NCBI GenBank assembly: GCA_902762435.1
Contig: CACWOH010000001.1
Span: 62,001-126,000, forward strand
Direction of reading: 5' to 3'
Length of the DNA stretch: 64,000 nucleotides
Source: an uncultured Bacteroidia bacterium
GTDB lineage: Bacteria > Bacteroidota > Bacteroidia > Bacteroidales > UBA932
Shown here: positions 38,784 to 50,110 of the stretch, one piece after another
Layout of the letters: each line of letters begins with the position of its first letter
How positions within the stretch are numbered: the stretch's first letter is position 1
The notes under the pieces: model-generated
Databases searched by the model: none
What the model saw: only the letters and a program-made list of their open reading frames with translations
Told to the model about the DNA's origin: nothing
Position numbers and translations under genes: made by a program

Positions 38784-40139
38784 ATGTCAAAAGACTTCGT
38801 TTTGAAAAAGGGTCTGGACATCCCCGTAGCGGGAGAAGCAGAACTCCGTGTCTCCAAGACGACAGCACCGGGCATCGTGGCGGTCGAACCGACCGTCTTC
38901 AAGGGATTCCTTCCGAGACTTCTCGTGAAGGAAGGCGATCCCGTGCTCTGCGGCTCCCCCGTCATGGCGGACAAGAAGAACCCCGACATCCTCCTCGCCT
39001 CGCCGGTCAGCGGCACGGTCCGGGAGATCGTCCGGGGCGAGAAGCGCAAGCTGCTCTGCGTGCTCGTCGAATCCGACGGCAAGCGGCAGTGCGTGGACTT
39101 CGGCGTCAGAGAGGCCTCCGGGCTGGACGACGCGCAGGTTCGCGACGCGTTGCTCCGGAGTGGCCTCTGGCCCTGGCTTGTCCAGCGTCCCTATGGAATC
39201 GTCGCCGATCCGGCCGTCCGGCCCCGCGACATCTTCATCTCCGCATTCAGCACCGCCCCGCTCGCCGCGGACGCTGCGTTCTGCTTCGGCAAGGACGCGG
39301 CAGCCGCCCAGGCCGGTGTGGACGCCCTCTCCAAACTCACCGACGGTAAGGTGCACGTCAGCATCCCCGCCGACGGACCCGAATCCCCGTTCGCCTCGCT
39401 GACGGGATGCGAACTGCACCGCTTCAGCGGCAAGCACCCGGCGGGCAACGTCGGCGTGCAGATCAGCCACATCGCGCCCATCCGCAAGGGCGACACGGTC
39501 TGGACCGTCTCCCCGGCCGGGCTCGTCGCCATCGGCAAACTCTTCACCACCGGCCGCTATGACGTCGCCCGCAAGGTCGCCGTCACCGGCCCGATGGCGT
39601 TCGCCCCGGCCTACATCGAGGCCGTCCCGGGCATGCCGATGCGCGAAATCGCCTCTTTCTGCGGCAATTCAGAAGGGCTGCGCGTGGTCAGCGGCGACAT
39701 CCTCTCCGGCAGGACCGTCGGGCGGGAAGGCTACCTCGGCTTCTTCGACAACCAGATCACCCTGGTCCGCGAAGGCACCGACAAGGAGCTGCTCGGCTGG
39801 ATCCGCCCGCTGCGCTTCAACCAGTTCAGCGCCGACCGCAGCTACTTCTCCTGGCTCCTGCCGAAGAAGAAATATGCGATGGACACCAACCTCCACGGCG
39901 GCCCCCGCGCGTTCCTGATGAACGACGGTTACTACGCGCGCGTGCTCCCGATGGACATCTACCCGGTCTTCCTCGCCAAGGCCTGCCTCGCGGGCGAGAT
40001 CGAGAAGATGGAACGGTTCGGCATCTACGAAGTGCTCCCCGAAGACCTCGCCACCTGCGAGTTCGTCGATCCGAGCAAGAACAACATCCAGGATATGATC
40101 GAAAAGGGCATCGACTTGATGCTCAAGGAAATGGCTTGA
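38784..40139 (+). CDS. nqrA: Na+-translocating NADH:quinone reductase subunit A
   Basis: Peripheral cytoplasmic subunit of the sodium-pumping NADH:quinone oxidoreductase, implicated in quinone binding. The 451-aa length is typical. Recognisable NqrA features are the N-terminal KKGLDIPVAGEAE, the barrel-sandwich segment PTVFKGFLPRLLVKEGD, and FSWLLPKKKYAMDTNLHGGPRAFLMN near the C-terminus. First gene of the six-gene operon; nqrB follows after 4 nt. The operon supplies the Na+ gradient in fermentative Bacteroidales, usually feeding fumarate reduction. Confidence 0.96.
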   Translation: MSKDFVLKKGLDIPVAGEAELRVSKTTAPGIVAVEPTVFKGFLPRLLVKEGDPVLCGSPVMADKKNPDILLASPVSGTVREIVRGEKRKLLCVLVESDGKRQCVDFGVREASGLDDAQVRDALLRSGLWPWLVQRPYGIVADPAVRPRDIFISAFSTAPLAADAAFCFGKDAAAAQAGVDALSKLTDGKVHVSIPADGPESPFASLTGCELHRFSGKHPAGNVGVQISHIAPIRKGDTVWTVSPAGLVAIGKLFTTGRYDVARKVAVTGPMAFAPAYIEAVPGMPMREIASFCGNSEGLRVVSGDILSGRTVGREGYLGFFDNQITLVREGTDKELLGWIRPLRFNQFSADRSYFSWLLPKKKYAMDTNLHGGPRAFLMNDGYYARVLPMDIYPVFLAKACLAGEIEKMERFGIYEVLPEDLATCEFVDPSKNNIQDMIEKGIDLMLKEMA

Positions 40140-40143
40140 AAGT

Positions 40144-41259
40144 ATGAATAAGATTTTTGAAAAAGGCGGCAAACTTTACTGGCTGCATTCAACGGTCGAT
40201 GCTTTCGAGACCTTCCTGCACGTGCCCGGGACCGTCACCCGCAAGGGTTCCCACGTACGTGACGCCATCGATCTCAAACGCATCCTCATCCTCGTGGTGA
40301 TCGCCGCCGTCCCGGCCGCCCTCTTCGGCATGTGGAACGTCGGCTACCAGCACGGCCTCGCGGTGGGTGACCCCCGCCTCAACATCCTCGGGAACTGGTG
40401 GTACGGTTTCCTGCGGGTGCTCCCGCTCTACCTCGTCTCCTACATCGTGGGCCTGGGCATCGAGTTCGCCTGCAGCCAGATCCGCGGCGAGGAAGTGAGC
40501 GAAGGATACCTCGTGTCCGGTTTCTTCATCCCTCTCATCGTCCCCGTGGACATCCCCCTGTGGATGCTCGCCCTCGCGGTCGCGTTCGCGGTCATCTTCG
40601 GCAAGGAGGTCTTCGGCGGCACGGGCATGAACATCGTGAACCCGGCGATTCTCACGCGCGCATTCCTCTTCTTCTCCTACCCGAACTACATGTCCGGTTC
40701 CGACTGCTGGATCCACTACAAACCGGCCGAGAAACTGGTGGACGGCTTTACCGGCGCCACCCCGCTTGCGCTGGACGGCGCTTCCGCCCAGTACGGCACC
40801 GGCTTCTGGGACCTCTTCATCGGCACGGTCCCGGGCTCCGTCGGCGAGACCTCCGTCCTGGCCATCCTGCTGGGCGCCGCCATCCTCATCTGGACCGGCA
40901 TCGCCAGCTGGAAGATCATGGCCGGCGGCGTGCTCGGCGCCCTGCTTGTGGGTGCCATCGGCGACCTCGCCGGCATCAGCACCATCCCCTGCTACATGCA
41001 GCTCCTGTACGGCGGCTTCGCCTTCGGTATCGTGTTCATGGCCACCGACCCGGTGACCTCTGCGCAGACCGAATGCGGCAAGTGGATCTACGGCCTGCTC
41101 ATCGGCGCGCTCTGCATCATGGTGCGCCTGTTCAACCCCGGCTATGCCGAGGGCATGATGCTCGCCATCCTGCTCTGCAACGTCTTCGCCCCGCTGATCG
41201 ACCACTGCGTGATCAGCGCACACCTGTCCCGCAGGGAGAAAAAACGCCAAACCGCCTAG
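40144..41259 (+). CDS. nqrB: Na+-translocating NADH:quinone reductase subunit B
   Basis: Integral membrane subunit (371 aa, about ten hydrophobic helices such as ILILVVIAAVPAALFGMW and VDIPLWMLALAVAFAVIFG). Thr206 in GFTGATPLA matches the residue that carries covalently bound FMN through a phosphoester bond. It also holds riboflavin and part of the sodium channel in characterised complexes. It lies 4 nt after nqrA and 4 nt before nqrC. Confidence 0.96.
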   Translation: MNKIFEKGGKLYWLHSTVDAFETFLHVPGTVTRKGSHVRDAIDLKRILILVVIAAVPAALFGMWNVGYQHGLAVGDPRLNILGNWWYGFLRVLPLYLVSYIVGLGIEFACSQIRGEEVSEGYLVSGFFIPLIVPVDIPLWMLALAVAFAVIFGKEVFGGTGMNIVNPAILTRAFLFFSYPNYMSGSDCWIHYKPAEKLVDGFTGATPLALDGASAQYGTGFWDLFIGTVPGSVGETSVLAILLGAAILIWTGIASWKIMAGGVLGALLVGAIGDLAGISTIPCYMQLLYGGFAFGIVFMATDPVTSAQTECGKWIYGLLIGALCIMVRLFNPGYAEGMMLAILLCNVFAPLIDHCVISAHLSRREKKRQTA

Positions 41260-41263
41260 CCCT

Positions 41264-42010
41264 ATGAATACCAACAGCAACGTTTATACGGTAGTCTACA
41301 CCGCCCTGGTGGTGGTGGTCGTGGCGGCGATCCTCTCTTTCACGGCGATGAAACTGGGGCCCCTCCAGAACGCCAACGCCAAGGCGGAGACCCTCCGCCA
41401 GATGATGTCCGCGGCCGGAGTCAAGCCGACGGACGAACTTTACGCAACCCGCAACCAGGACATCCTGCGGCTGTACGCCGAGAACATCGAGCAAGCCTAC
41501 ACGATCGGCCTGGACGGCGCCCAGAACGGCACGCTCGGCACGGACGGCGGCCGGATCGAACTGGTCGACAGGCTCAAACCCCAGGACAAGGCCATCAAGG
41601 AAGGCGGCCAGGCCACGCTCCCCGTCTATGTCTTCAAAGGCGGCATCTGCGTGATTCCCGTCTACGGAGTCGGCCTCTGGGGCCCGGTCTGGGGCTACAT
41701 CGCCTTCCAGCCGGACGGCAAGACCATCGCCGGCGCCTATTTCGACCATGAGTCCGAGACCCCGGGCCTCGGCGCCAAGATCAAGGACGAAGCCTGGTTC
41801 CGCGAGAAGTTCGCGGGCCGGCAGGTGGCCTTCGGCTCCGAGCCGCTCTTCAACCTTTCCAAGAACGCCGAGACGGGCGGCGCCGCGAACGCGGTGGACG
41901 CCATCACCGGCGCGACGATGACCTCCAAGGGCCTGAACGATGCGCTGAACGTCTGGTTCAAGGCCTACGAGAAGCATTTCACGGACAACGCCAAAGCAGA
42001 GGAGGAATAG
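41264..42010 (+). CDS. nqrC: Na+-translocating NADH:quinone reductase subunit C
   Basis: Membrane-anchored flavoprotein subunit (248 aa) with one N-terminal transmembrane helix (VVYTALVVVVVAAILSFTAM) and a periplasmic FMN-binding domain. Thr218 in ITGATMTSKG is the predicted covalent FMN site; ApbE would attach it, but no apbE is in the window. It lies 4 nt after nqrB and 4 nt before nqrD. Confidence 0.96.
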   Translation: MNTNSNVYTVVYTALVVVVVAAILSFTAMKLGPLQNANAKAETLRQMMSAAGVKPTDELYATRNQDILRLYAENIEQAYTIGLDGAQNGTLGTDGGRIELVDRLKPQDKAIKEGGQATLPVYVFKGGICVIPVYGVGLWGPVWGYIAFQPDGKTIAGAYFDHESETPGLGAKIKDEAWFREKFAGRQVAFGSEPLFNLSKNAETGGAANAVDAITGATMTSKGLNDALNVWFKAYEKHFTDNAKAEEE

Positions 42011-42014
42011 CCTT

Positions 42015-42626
42015 ATGGACAAGAAACTCAAAGAAACCATCCTGAATCCGATCCTGAAGGGCAATCCGATCACCGTCCTCATCCTCGGCATCTGCTCTTC
42101 GCTCGCCGTCACGGTGCAGCTGAAGGGCGCGCTGGTGATGGCCATCTCCGTGATCGCGGTCACGGGCCTGTCGAGCCTCATCTGCTCACTGCTCCGCAAC
42201 AGCATCCCGAACCGGGTGCGCATCATCGTGCAGCTGGTCGTGGTGGCCATGATGGTCATCCTGGTGGACCAGATCCTCAAGGCCGGCGAAGGCACCTACG
42301 CCATCGACAAGCAGCTGAGCGTCTATATCGGCCTCATCATCACCAACTGCATCGTGATGGGACGCATCGAGGCGTTCGCCCTCGGCAACAAGCCCATCCC
42401 CTCGCTGCTGGACGGACTGGCCAACGGCGTGGGCTACGGCCTCATCCTGATCATCGTCGCCTTCTTCCGCGAACTGTTCGGAAGCGGCACCCTGTTCGGC
42501 CTGCGGGTCCTGCCTGCCGGCTATATCCCCAACAACCTCGTGATCCTGCCGCCGTTCGCGCTGATCCTGCTCGGATGCATCATCTGGGCGCACCGCGCGT
42601 TCGACAAGGACCTCCAGGAGAAATAA
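42015..42626 (+). CDS. nqrD: Na+-translocating NADH:quinone reductase subunit D
   Basis: Integral membrane subunit (203 aa, six predicted helices) homologous to NqrE and RnfA/RnfE. Typical motifs are NPVLxG-like NPILKGNPITVLILGICSS near the N-terminus and LIITNCIVMGRIEAFA in the middle. In characterised complexes the NqrD/E pair coordinates an iron centre between the membrane halves. It sits 12 nt upstream of nqrE. The order A-B-C-D-E-F excludes an Rnf complex. Confidence 0.96.
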   Translation: MDKKLKETILNPILKGNPITVLILGICSSLAVTVQLKGALVMAISVIAVTGLSSLICSLLRNSIPNRVRIIVQLVVVAMMVILVDQILKAGEGTYAIDKQLSVYIGLIITNCIVMGRIEAFALGNKPIPSLLDGLANGVGYGLILIIVAFFRELFGSGTLFGLRVLPAGYIPNNLVILPPFALILLGCIIWAHRAFDKDLQEK

Positions 42627-42638
42627 TCGCGACGCCCT

Positions 42639-43253
42639 ATGGAATACATCAGCTTATTCGTCAAGTCGATCTTCGTTGACAACATGATCTTCGCATACTT
42701 CCTGGGTATGTGCTCATACCTGGCGGTATCGAAGAACGTGAAGACGGCCAACGGCCTGGGCCTCGCCGTGATTTTCGTGCTTTTCTGCACGCTCCCCATC
42801 AACTGGGCGCTCAACCGCTTCGTCCTCCAGCCCGGCGCACTGGCCTGGCTCGGCCCCAAGTTCGCCGAAGTGGACCTGAGCTTCCTGAGTTTCATCATCT
42901 TCATCGCGGTGATCGCCGCCTTCGTGCAGCTCGTCGAGATGATCGTGGAGAAATACCTTCCCTCGCTGTATTCCTCGCTCGGCATCTTCCTGCCGCTGAT
43001 CGCGGTGAACTGCGCCATCCTGGGCGGTTCGCTCTTCATGCAGCAGCGCGACCTGGCGAACCTCGGGGAGGCGGCCGTCTATGCGCTCGGTTCCGGCATC
43101 GGCTGGTACCTCGCCATCGTCTGCCTCGCCGCCATCCGCGAGAAACTTTCCTACAGCAACGTCCCCGCCCCGCTCAAGGGGGTCGGCATCACCTTCATCA
43201 CGGTGGGCCTGATGGGCATGGCGTTCATGATCTTTATGGGTATTCAACTATAA
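42639..43253 (+). CDS. nqrE: Na+-translocating NADH:quinone reductase subunit E
   Basis: Integral membrane subunit (204 aa, six helices) and structural partner of NqrD. The N-terminus [20 protein letters not shown] and [18 protein letters not shown], with the conserved Cys in NCAILG, match the family. The gene follows nqrD after 12 nt and precedes nqrF by 6 nt. Confidence 0.96.
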   Translation: MEYISLFVKSIFVDNMIFAYFLGMCSYLAVSKNVKTANGLGLAVIFVLFCTLPINWALNRFVLQPGALAWLGPKFAEVDLSFLSFIIFIAVIAAFVQLVEMIVEKYLPSLYSSLGIFLPLIAVNCAILGGSLFMQQRDLANLGEAAVYALGSGIGWYLAIVCLAAIREKLSYSNVPAPLKGVGITFITVGLMGMAFMIFMGIQL

Positions 43254-43259
43254 GCGGCC

Positions 43260-44534
43260 ATGACACAGACTATCATCGCATCCATCGCAGTCATCGTCAT
43301 CGTGACGCTGATTCTCGTCGCCCTCCTGCTCTTCGTCAAGGACAAGATCACCCCGAAGGGCACCGTCCAGATCGACATCAACGACGGCAAGAAAGTCCTC
43401 GACGTGGCCCCGGGCGACTCCCTGATGAACACCCTCGCCTCCCAGAAGATCTTCCTCCCCTCCGCCTGCGGCGGCAAGGCCAACTGCGGCCAGTGCAAGG
43501 TGCAGGTGCTCGAGGGCGGCGGGGAGATCCTCCCCACCGAGACCGGCTTCTTCAACCGCAAGCAGATCAAGGACGGCTGGCGCCTGGGCTGCCAGGTCAA
43601 GGTCAAGGACAAACTGAAGATCCAGGTGGCCGAGTCCGCCCTCTCCGTCAAGAAACTCGAATGCGAGGTCATCTCCAACGAGAACGTCGCAACCTTCATC
43701 AAGGAGTTCACCGTCCGCCTTCCCGAAGGCGAGGACCTCGAGTTCAAGAGCGGCGAATACATCCAGATCGACATCCCGGCGTACGAGGCCGACTTCGCCG
43801 ACATGGGCGTGGCCGACATCTACAAGGGCGACTGGGAGAAGTTCGGCATCACCTCGCTCAAGTTCAAGAACACCGAGCCCACCATCCGGGCCTATTCCAT
43901 GGCCTCCTATCCGGGCGAGAAGGGCATCATCAAGCTCAACGTGCGCATCGCGACGCCTCCGTTCGACCGCACCCAGCCCAAGGGCGTCTTCAAGTTCGTC
44001 CCGGGCGTGCCGCCGGGCGTCGCCTCCACCTACGTGTTCTCCCGCAAGAAGGGCGACAAGGTGATGATCAGCGGCCCCTACGGTGAGTTCCTCCTCCCGA
44101 AGGACGATCCCGAGGATCTCGAGTACATCTTCGTGGGCGGCGGCGCCGGCATGGCTCCGCTCCGCAGCCACATCATGCAGTTGTTCAGGACCATGAAGAC
44201 CCCGCGCAAGGTCAGCTTCTTCTACGGCGCACGCGCCCTCGTGGAGGCCTTCTACCTGGAGGACTTCGCCGAGATCGAGAAGGAGTTCCCGAACTTCAGG
44301 TTCTACCTGGCCCTGGACCGTCCCGATCCCGCCGCGGACGCCGCCGGCGTGAAGTACACCCCGGGCTTCGTCCACAACGTGATGTACGAGACCTATCTGA
44401 AGAACCACGAGACGCCCGAAGACATCAAGTACTTCATGTGCGGCCCGCCGATGATGGTCTCCTCCGTCAACAACCTGCTGGATTCCCTGGGCGTCCCGCC
44501 CGAGAACGTCCTCTACGACAACTTCGGAGGATAA
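43260..44534 (+). CDS. nqrF: Na+-translocating NADH:quinone reductase subunit F
   Basis: NADH-oxidising subunit (424 aa). An N-terminal transmembrane helix (IIASIAVIVIVTLILVALLLF) is followed by a 2Fe-2S ferredoxin domain with Cys70, Cys76, Cys79 and Cys111 (SACGGKANCGQCK, LGCQVK). A ferredoxin-NADP-reductase-like domain follows, with FAD motif RAYSMASYP and NAD-binding GGGAGMAPLRSH. Electrons enter the complex here. The C-terminal ENVLYDNFGG is the usual family ending. Last gene of the operon; a hairpin with A- and T-runs lies after it. Confidence 0.97.
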   Translation: MTQTIIASIAVIVIVTLILVALLLFVKDKITPKGTVQIDINDGKKVLDVAPGDSLMNTLASQKIFLPSACGGKANCGQCKVQVLEGGGEILPTETGFFNRKQIKDGWRLGCQVKVKDKLKIQVAESALSVKKLECEVISNENVATFIKEFTVRLPEGEDLEFKSGEYIQIDIPAYEADFADMGVADIYKGDWEKFGITSLKFKNTEPTIRAYSMASYPGEKGIIKLNVRIATPPFDRTQPKGVFKFVPGVPPGVASTYVFSRKKGDKVMISGPYGEFLLPKDDPEDLEYIFVGGGAGMAPLRSHIMQLFRTMKTPRKVSFFYGARALVEAFYLEDFAEIEKEFPNFRFYLALDRPDPAADAAGVKYTPGFVHNVMYETYLKNHETPEDIKYFMCGPPMMVSSVNNLLDSLGVPPENVLYDNFGG

Positions 44535-44552
44535 AAAAGAGAAAAAGCCGTA

Positions 44553-44583
44553 AAAAAAAGCAATTACCCCCTGCGCTTTTTTT
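44553..44583 (+). terminator. Probable terminator of the nqr operon
   Basis: AAAAAAAGC / GCTTTTTTT can pair around a 13-nt loop, with a T-run on the 3' side, 18 nt after the nqrF stop. The stem is AT-rich and weak but positioned correctly. Confidence 0.5.
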
Positions 44584-44613
44584 CTGATCCTTGGGGGAAA
44601 GCCGCCCGCCGCG

Positions 44614-44621
44614 TACTTTTG
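44614..44621 (+). promoter_or_regulatory. -7 box abutting the lipoprotein gene start
   Basis: TACTTTTG fits TAnnTTTG and ends 6 nt before the ATG at 44628; a TTG (44591-44593) lies 20 nt upstream. Again a near-leaderless arrangement. Confidence 0.5.
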
Positions 44622-44627
44622 TTCCGT

Positions 44628-45560
44628 ATGGAATCCTTACGGAAAGCGAAGAACCGGCGGGCTGTTTTCTTGCCCGACCTAGTCCAGCGTCCCGGCAGTC
44701 TGCGGGATGCGGGGTCATTTCTTGCCTTTTGCTGTTTAATCTTGCTGCCGCCGGTTCTTCCGCTCTCCTGCCGCAAGCCGGATCCGCCCGAAATCATAGA
44801 AGAAGAGCCGCCGGAGGCCGTTCCGGATTCCGCCGGCTTTACCGTCCGCTGGCATCCTGCCGGCACGCCCGTGCGGCTGATGGACCTTTTCGTGTACGGC
44901 AGCGAAGGGACACGCGCGCTGGAGCGTCACGTCCGGCTGGATTCCCTGCCTGCGGAACTGACGCTGCGCGCGCTGCCCGGCGAGAAGATCCTCGTGGGCA
45001 TCGCCAATAGTCCGCAGCGCTTCAACCTGAAGGCGCTCGAGCGCTACGACGCGATGAAGCAGCTCGCCTTCGCCTTCCGGGACGACGACCCGGCCCGCCC
45101 TATCCTGGGCGGGGAGGCCGTTACCGAAAACGGAGCCGGGACGGTCCCGCTCCGCCCCCTGCTCTGCCGGGTGCGCCTGGCCGAAGTGGCCAACACGATG
45201 GACGGATACGAACTGCTGGAAGAACCGCGGGTGCGCCTGGTCGACCTGCCGGACAACGCGGAAATCCTGCGGCTGGAAGAGTTCCGGCCCGCGGAACTGC
45301 TGGACGCCGGCTCCTGGACGCCCCTCCCCTGCGATATCGGTTATTTCCCGCAGCACCCGGAAATCGACCTGTGGTGCTACCCCAACGACACCCCGGAAAA
45401 CATCCTGGGCACGCCGCGCCCCTCCCTGGAATTCGAGTGCAGGATCGGCGGGGAGACCTGCTCGTTCGAAGTTCCGCTGCCGCCCCTGCCCCGCGGCTGC
45501 ACGAAGGAAGTGGCGCTGACCATAGACGGTCCGGACGAGTTCCACTACTTTATTCGCTGA
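44628..45560 (+). CDS. Putative surface lipoprotein, possibly FimB/Mfa2-like
   Basis: A 310-aa protein. A long positively charged N-terminus (ESLRKAKNRRAVFLPDLVQR) precedes a hydrophobic segment (FLAFCCLILLPPVLPLSC) whose final Cys could be a lipobox cysteine. The mature part is beta-rich with FTVRWHPAGTPVRLMDLFVYGSEG, VGIANSPQRFNLKALE and CRVRLAEVANTMDGYELL. This vaguely resembles Bacteroidales fimbrial anchor lipoproteins (FimB/Mfa2) or their DUF relatives. I do not recognise it firmly. The unusually long N-terminal extension before the signal could mean that the real start is further downstream. It lies upstream of a GT14-type glycosyltransferase. Confidence 0.6.
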   Translation: MESLRKAKNRRAVFLPDLVQRPGSLRDAGSFLAFCCLILLPPVLPLSCRKPDPPEIIEEEPPEAVPDSAGFTVRWHPAGTPVRLMDLFVYGSEGTRALERHVRLDSLPAELTLRALPGEKILVGIANSPQRFNLKALERYDAMKQLAFAFRDDDPARPILGGEAVTENGAGTVPLRPLLCRVRLAEVANTMDGYELLEEPRVRLVDLPDNAEILRLEEFRPAELLDAGSWTPLPCDIGYFPQHPEIDLWCYPNDTPENILGTPRPSLEFECRIGGETCSFEVPLPPLPRGCTKEVALTIDGPDEFHYFIR

Positions 45561-45567
45561 AAATGCA

Positions 45568-45575
45568 TATCTTTG
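45568..45575 (+). promoter_or_regulatory. -7 box abutting a GTG start
   Basis: TATCTTTG ends 4 nt before the GTG at 45580. An ATG at 45578 is in the wrong frame. Predicted leaderless transcript for the glycosyltransferase gene. Confidence 0.5.
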
Positions 45576-45579
45576 TGAT

Positions 45580-46479
45580 GTGGATGCAGCCAGACATGCC
45601 TATCTCCTGCTCGTGCACACCTGTCCCGGACAAGTGCGCAAGTTGCTGGGTCTTCTTGACGATCCCCGCAACGACATTTTCGTCCATATCGACCGGAAGG
45701 CGCCTTTCGGGCCGGATGCGCTGGAAGGCTGCTGCCGGCATTCACGGGTCGTTTTCATCAGACCGCGCATCTCCGTGCATTGGGGCGGCGTAAGCATCAT
45801 GCGCGTCGAACTGGCCCTGCTGAAAGCCGCCGTTCCCGGCGGATATGCCTTCTACCACCTGCTCAGCGGGCAGGACCTCCCCATCAAGGACCAGGATACG
45901 ATCCATGGTTTTTTCGCACAGCATCCTGACCGGGAATTCCTGAATTACTGGCAGCTGAAACCGACCACCCCGAGCCGTTTCCGCTATTATACCCTGTTTC
46001 CGGAGGGGACCGGCTTCTTCCTGACCAACTTGCTGAACAACGCCTTCAAGGGCATCCTGATGGCCCTGGACATCCGAATCAACCGGGATGTGGACTTCCG
46101 CTTCGCCGCCCAATGGTTCAGCATCACGCACGACTGTGCGGAATACGTCCTGTCCCGGGAAGCCTGGCTGGAAAAGGTCTTCCGGCACACAAACACCCCG
46201 GACGAGGTTTTCCTGGCCACCCTGATCTGGGATTCCCCTTTCCGCGAGCGGCTCTTCGACCCGCTTGAACACGTCCAGAACCAGGACATCTACAATACCG
46301 CCAACCTGCGCTTCATCGACTGGACCCGGGGCAAAAGCATCCGGCATCCCTGGACGTTCACCCTGGACGACAAGGACCTGCTGCTGGGCCTGCCTCATTT
46401 CTGGGCACGGAAATTCGACGAGCGGGTGGATACCCGCATCATCGATTTCTTCTGTGACGCTTTGAAAACGAAGGACTAG
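45580..46479 (+). CDS. Core-2/I-branching-type glycosyltransferase (GT14-like)
   Basis: A 299-aa cytoplasmic glycosyltransferase of the beta-1,6-N-acetylglucosaminyltransferase (Core-2/I-branching) fold. Family features are AYLLLVHTCPGQVRKLLGLLDDPRNDIFVHID at the N-terminus, RISVHWGGVSIMRVELALLKAA, YHLLSGQDLPIK and FAAQWFSITHDCAEYVL. In bacteria such enzymes decorate capsular or exopolysaccharides, so acceptor and donor are unassigned. I read a GTG start because the family alignment begins there and a -7 box sits 4 nt before it. Its stop codon overlaps the stop of the convergent GT2 gene by 3 nt. Confidence 0.87.
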   Translation: MDAARHAYLLLVHTCPGQVRKLLGLLDDPRNDIFVHIDRKAPFGPDALEGCCRHSRVVFIRPRISVHWGGVSIMRVELALLKAAVPGGYAFYHLLSGQDLPIKDQDTIHGFFAQHPDREFLNYWQLKPTTPSRFRYYTLFPEGTGFFLTNLLNNAFKGILMALDIRINRDVDFRFAAQWFSITHDCAEYVLSREAWLEKVFRHTNTPDEVFLATLIWDSPFRERLFDPLEHVQNQDIYNTANLRFIDWTRGKSIRHPWTFTLDDKDLLLGLPHFWARKFDERVDTRIIDFFCDALKTKD

Positions 46480-47308
46480 ACGATGTCCGCGAAGCGGTCC
46501 GGGATGCGGACCACGATCCGGAGTTCGAACATCGCGGGCTTGTTCAGGGCGTAGGGCGGTCGGCAGATCGTCTGGCAGATGCGGCCGAAGCGGGTCCAGC
46601 GGTCGAAATCACGCGCGGGGAGTTCCGTGACATAGCGGATCGTACGGCCGCGCTTCTGCATATGGGGGCCTTCTCCCCGCCCGACCCGCTCGGCGTCCTG
46701 CAGGCGGGCTTGCAGGCGCTTCATATCGAAATAGCCGAAGTGCAGCAGATACAAATCCTTGCCTATGTGGAAGTTGTGCCCTTTAACCCGGTGGAAGCCG
46801 GACCCCCAGATGCAGGGCCTGGCCACGACGGAAGGCTTGGTGTAGCGCGTGCCGATCTGAGCATAGTGCCGCTGGCGGAGGAACGGCTCCGCGTCGGTGA
46901 TGTCGGCCTCTTCCCCCAGCTTCTGGCCGAAGTCCAGGCCAAGCGCCGACAGGCAGACCCGGATCTTCTTCCGGCTCAGGTACTCCGGCAGGCTCAGGCC
47001 CAGTTTCGGGTCCACGACGATGAACTCGTCGGCATCCACGCCGATCACGAGATCGTATCCCCGTTCAAGCAGGGCCGCGGCCTGTTCCGACAGGAAGCGC
47101 AGGCGGCCCTTCTCCGCGGATACCACGTGGAGGCCGATCTTCTCGTGCAATTCGGCGTGCGTTCCTTCGCAGAACGGGGCGATGACCTGGTCGGTGCCGT
47201 CGAAGAAGATGTACAAGTTCTCCTTTCCCAGCTGCGCACCGTAGTATTCCACCCACTTGCGCAGGAAGAAATCGTCGTTGCGGACCATCGTGAGGGCGGC
47301 TATCTTTT

Positions 47309-47312
<4 letters not shown>
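46476..47312 (-). CDS. GT2-like glycosyltransferase
   Basis: A 278-aa glycosyltransferase of the Glyco_tranf_2_4 type (distantly GT92/GT2). It has the N-terminal LTMVRNDDFFLRKWVEYYGAQLG, the metal-binding DxD in VIGVDADEFIV and C-terminal SGFHRVKGHNF. The start overlaps the uvrA stop by 4 nt (ATGA), so it is transcribed with uvrA and probably with the Wza/Wzz genes upstream. It is likely a capsule or exopolysaccharide sugar transferase; donor unknown. The stop lies inside the CTAG shared with the convergent GT14-like gene. Confidence 0.85.
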
Positions 47313-50098
<2,786 letters not shown>

Positions 50099-50110
50099 GG
50101 GAAAAGCTTC

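Noticed and set aside
45578-45793. ATG at 45578 as the glycosyltransferase start
   Set aside because: It opens a different frame that encodes no recognisable protein; the GTG at 45580 opens the frame with the GT14-like motifs.
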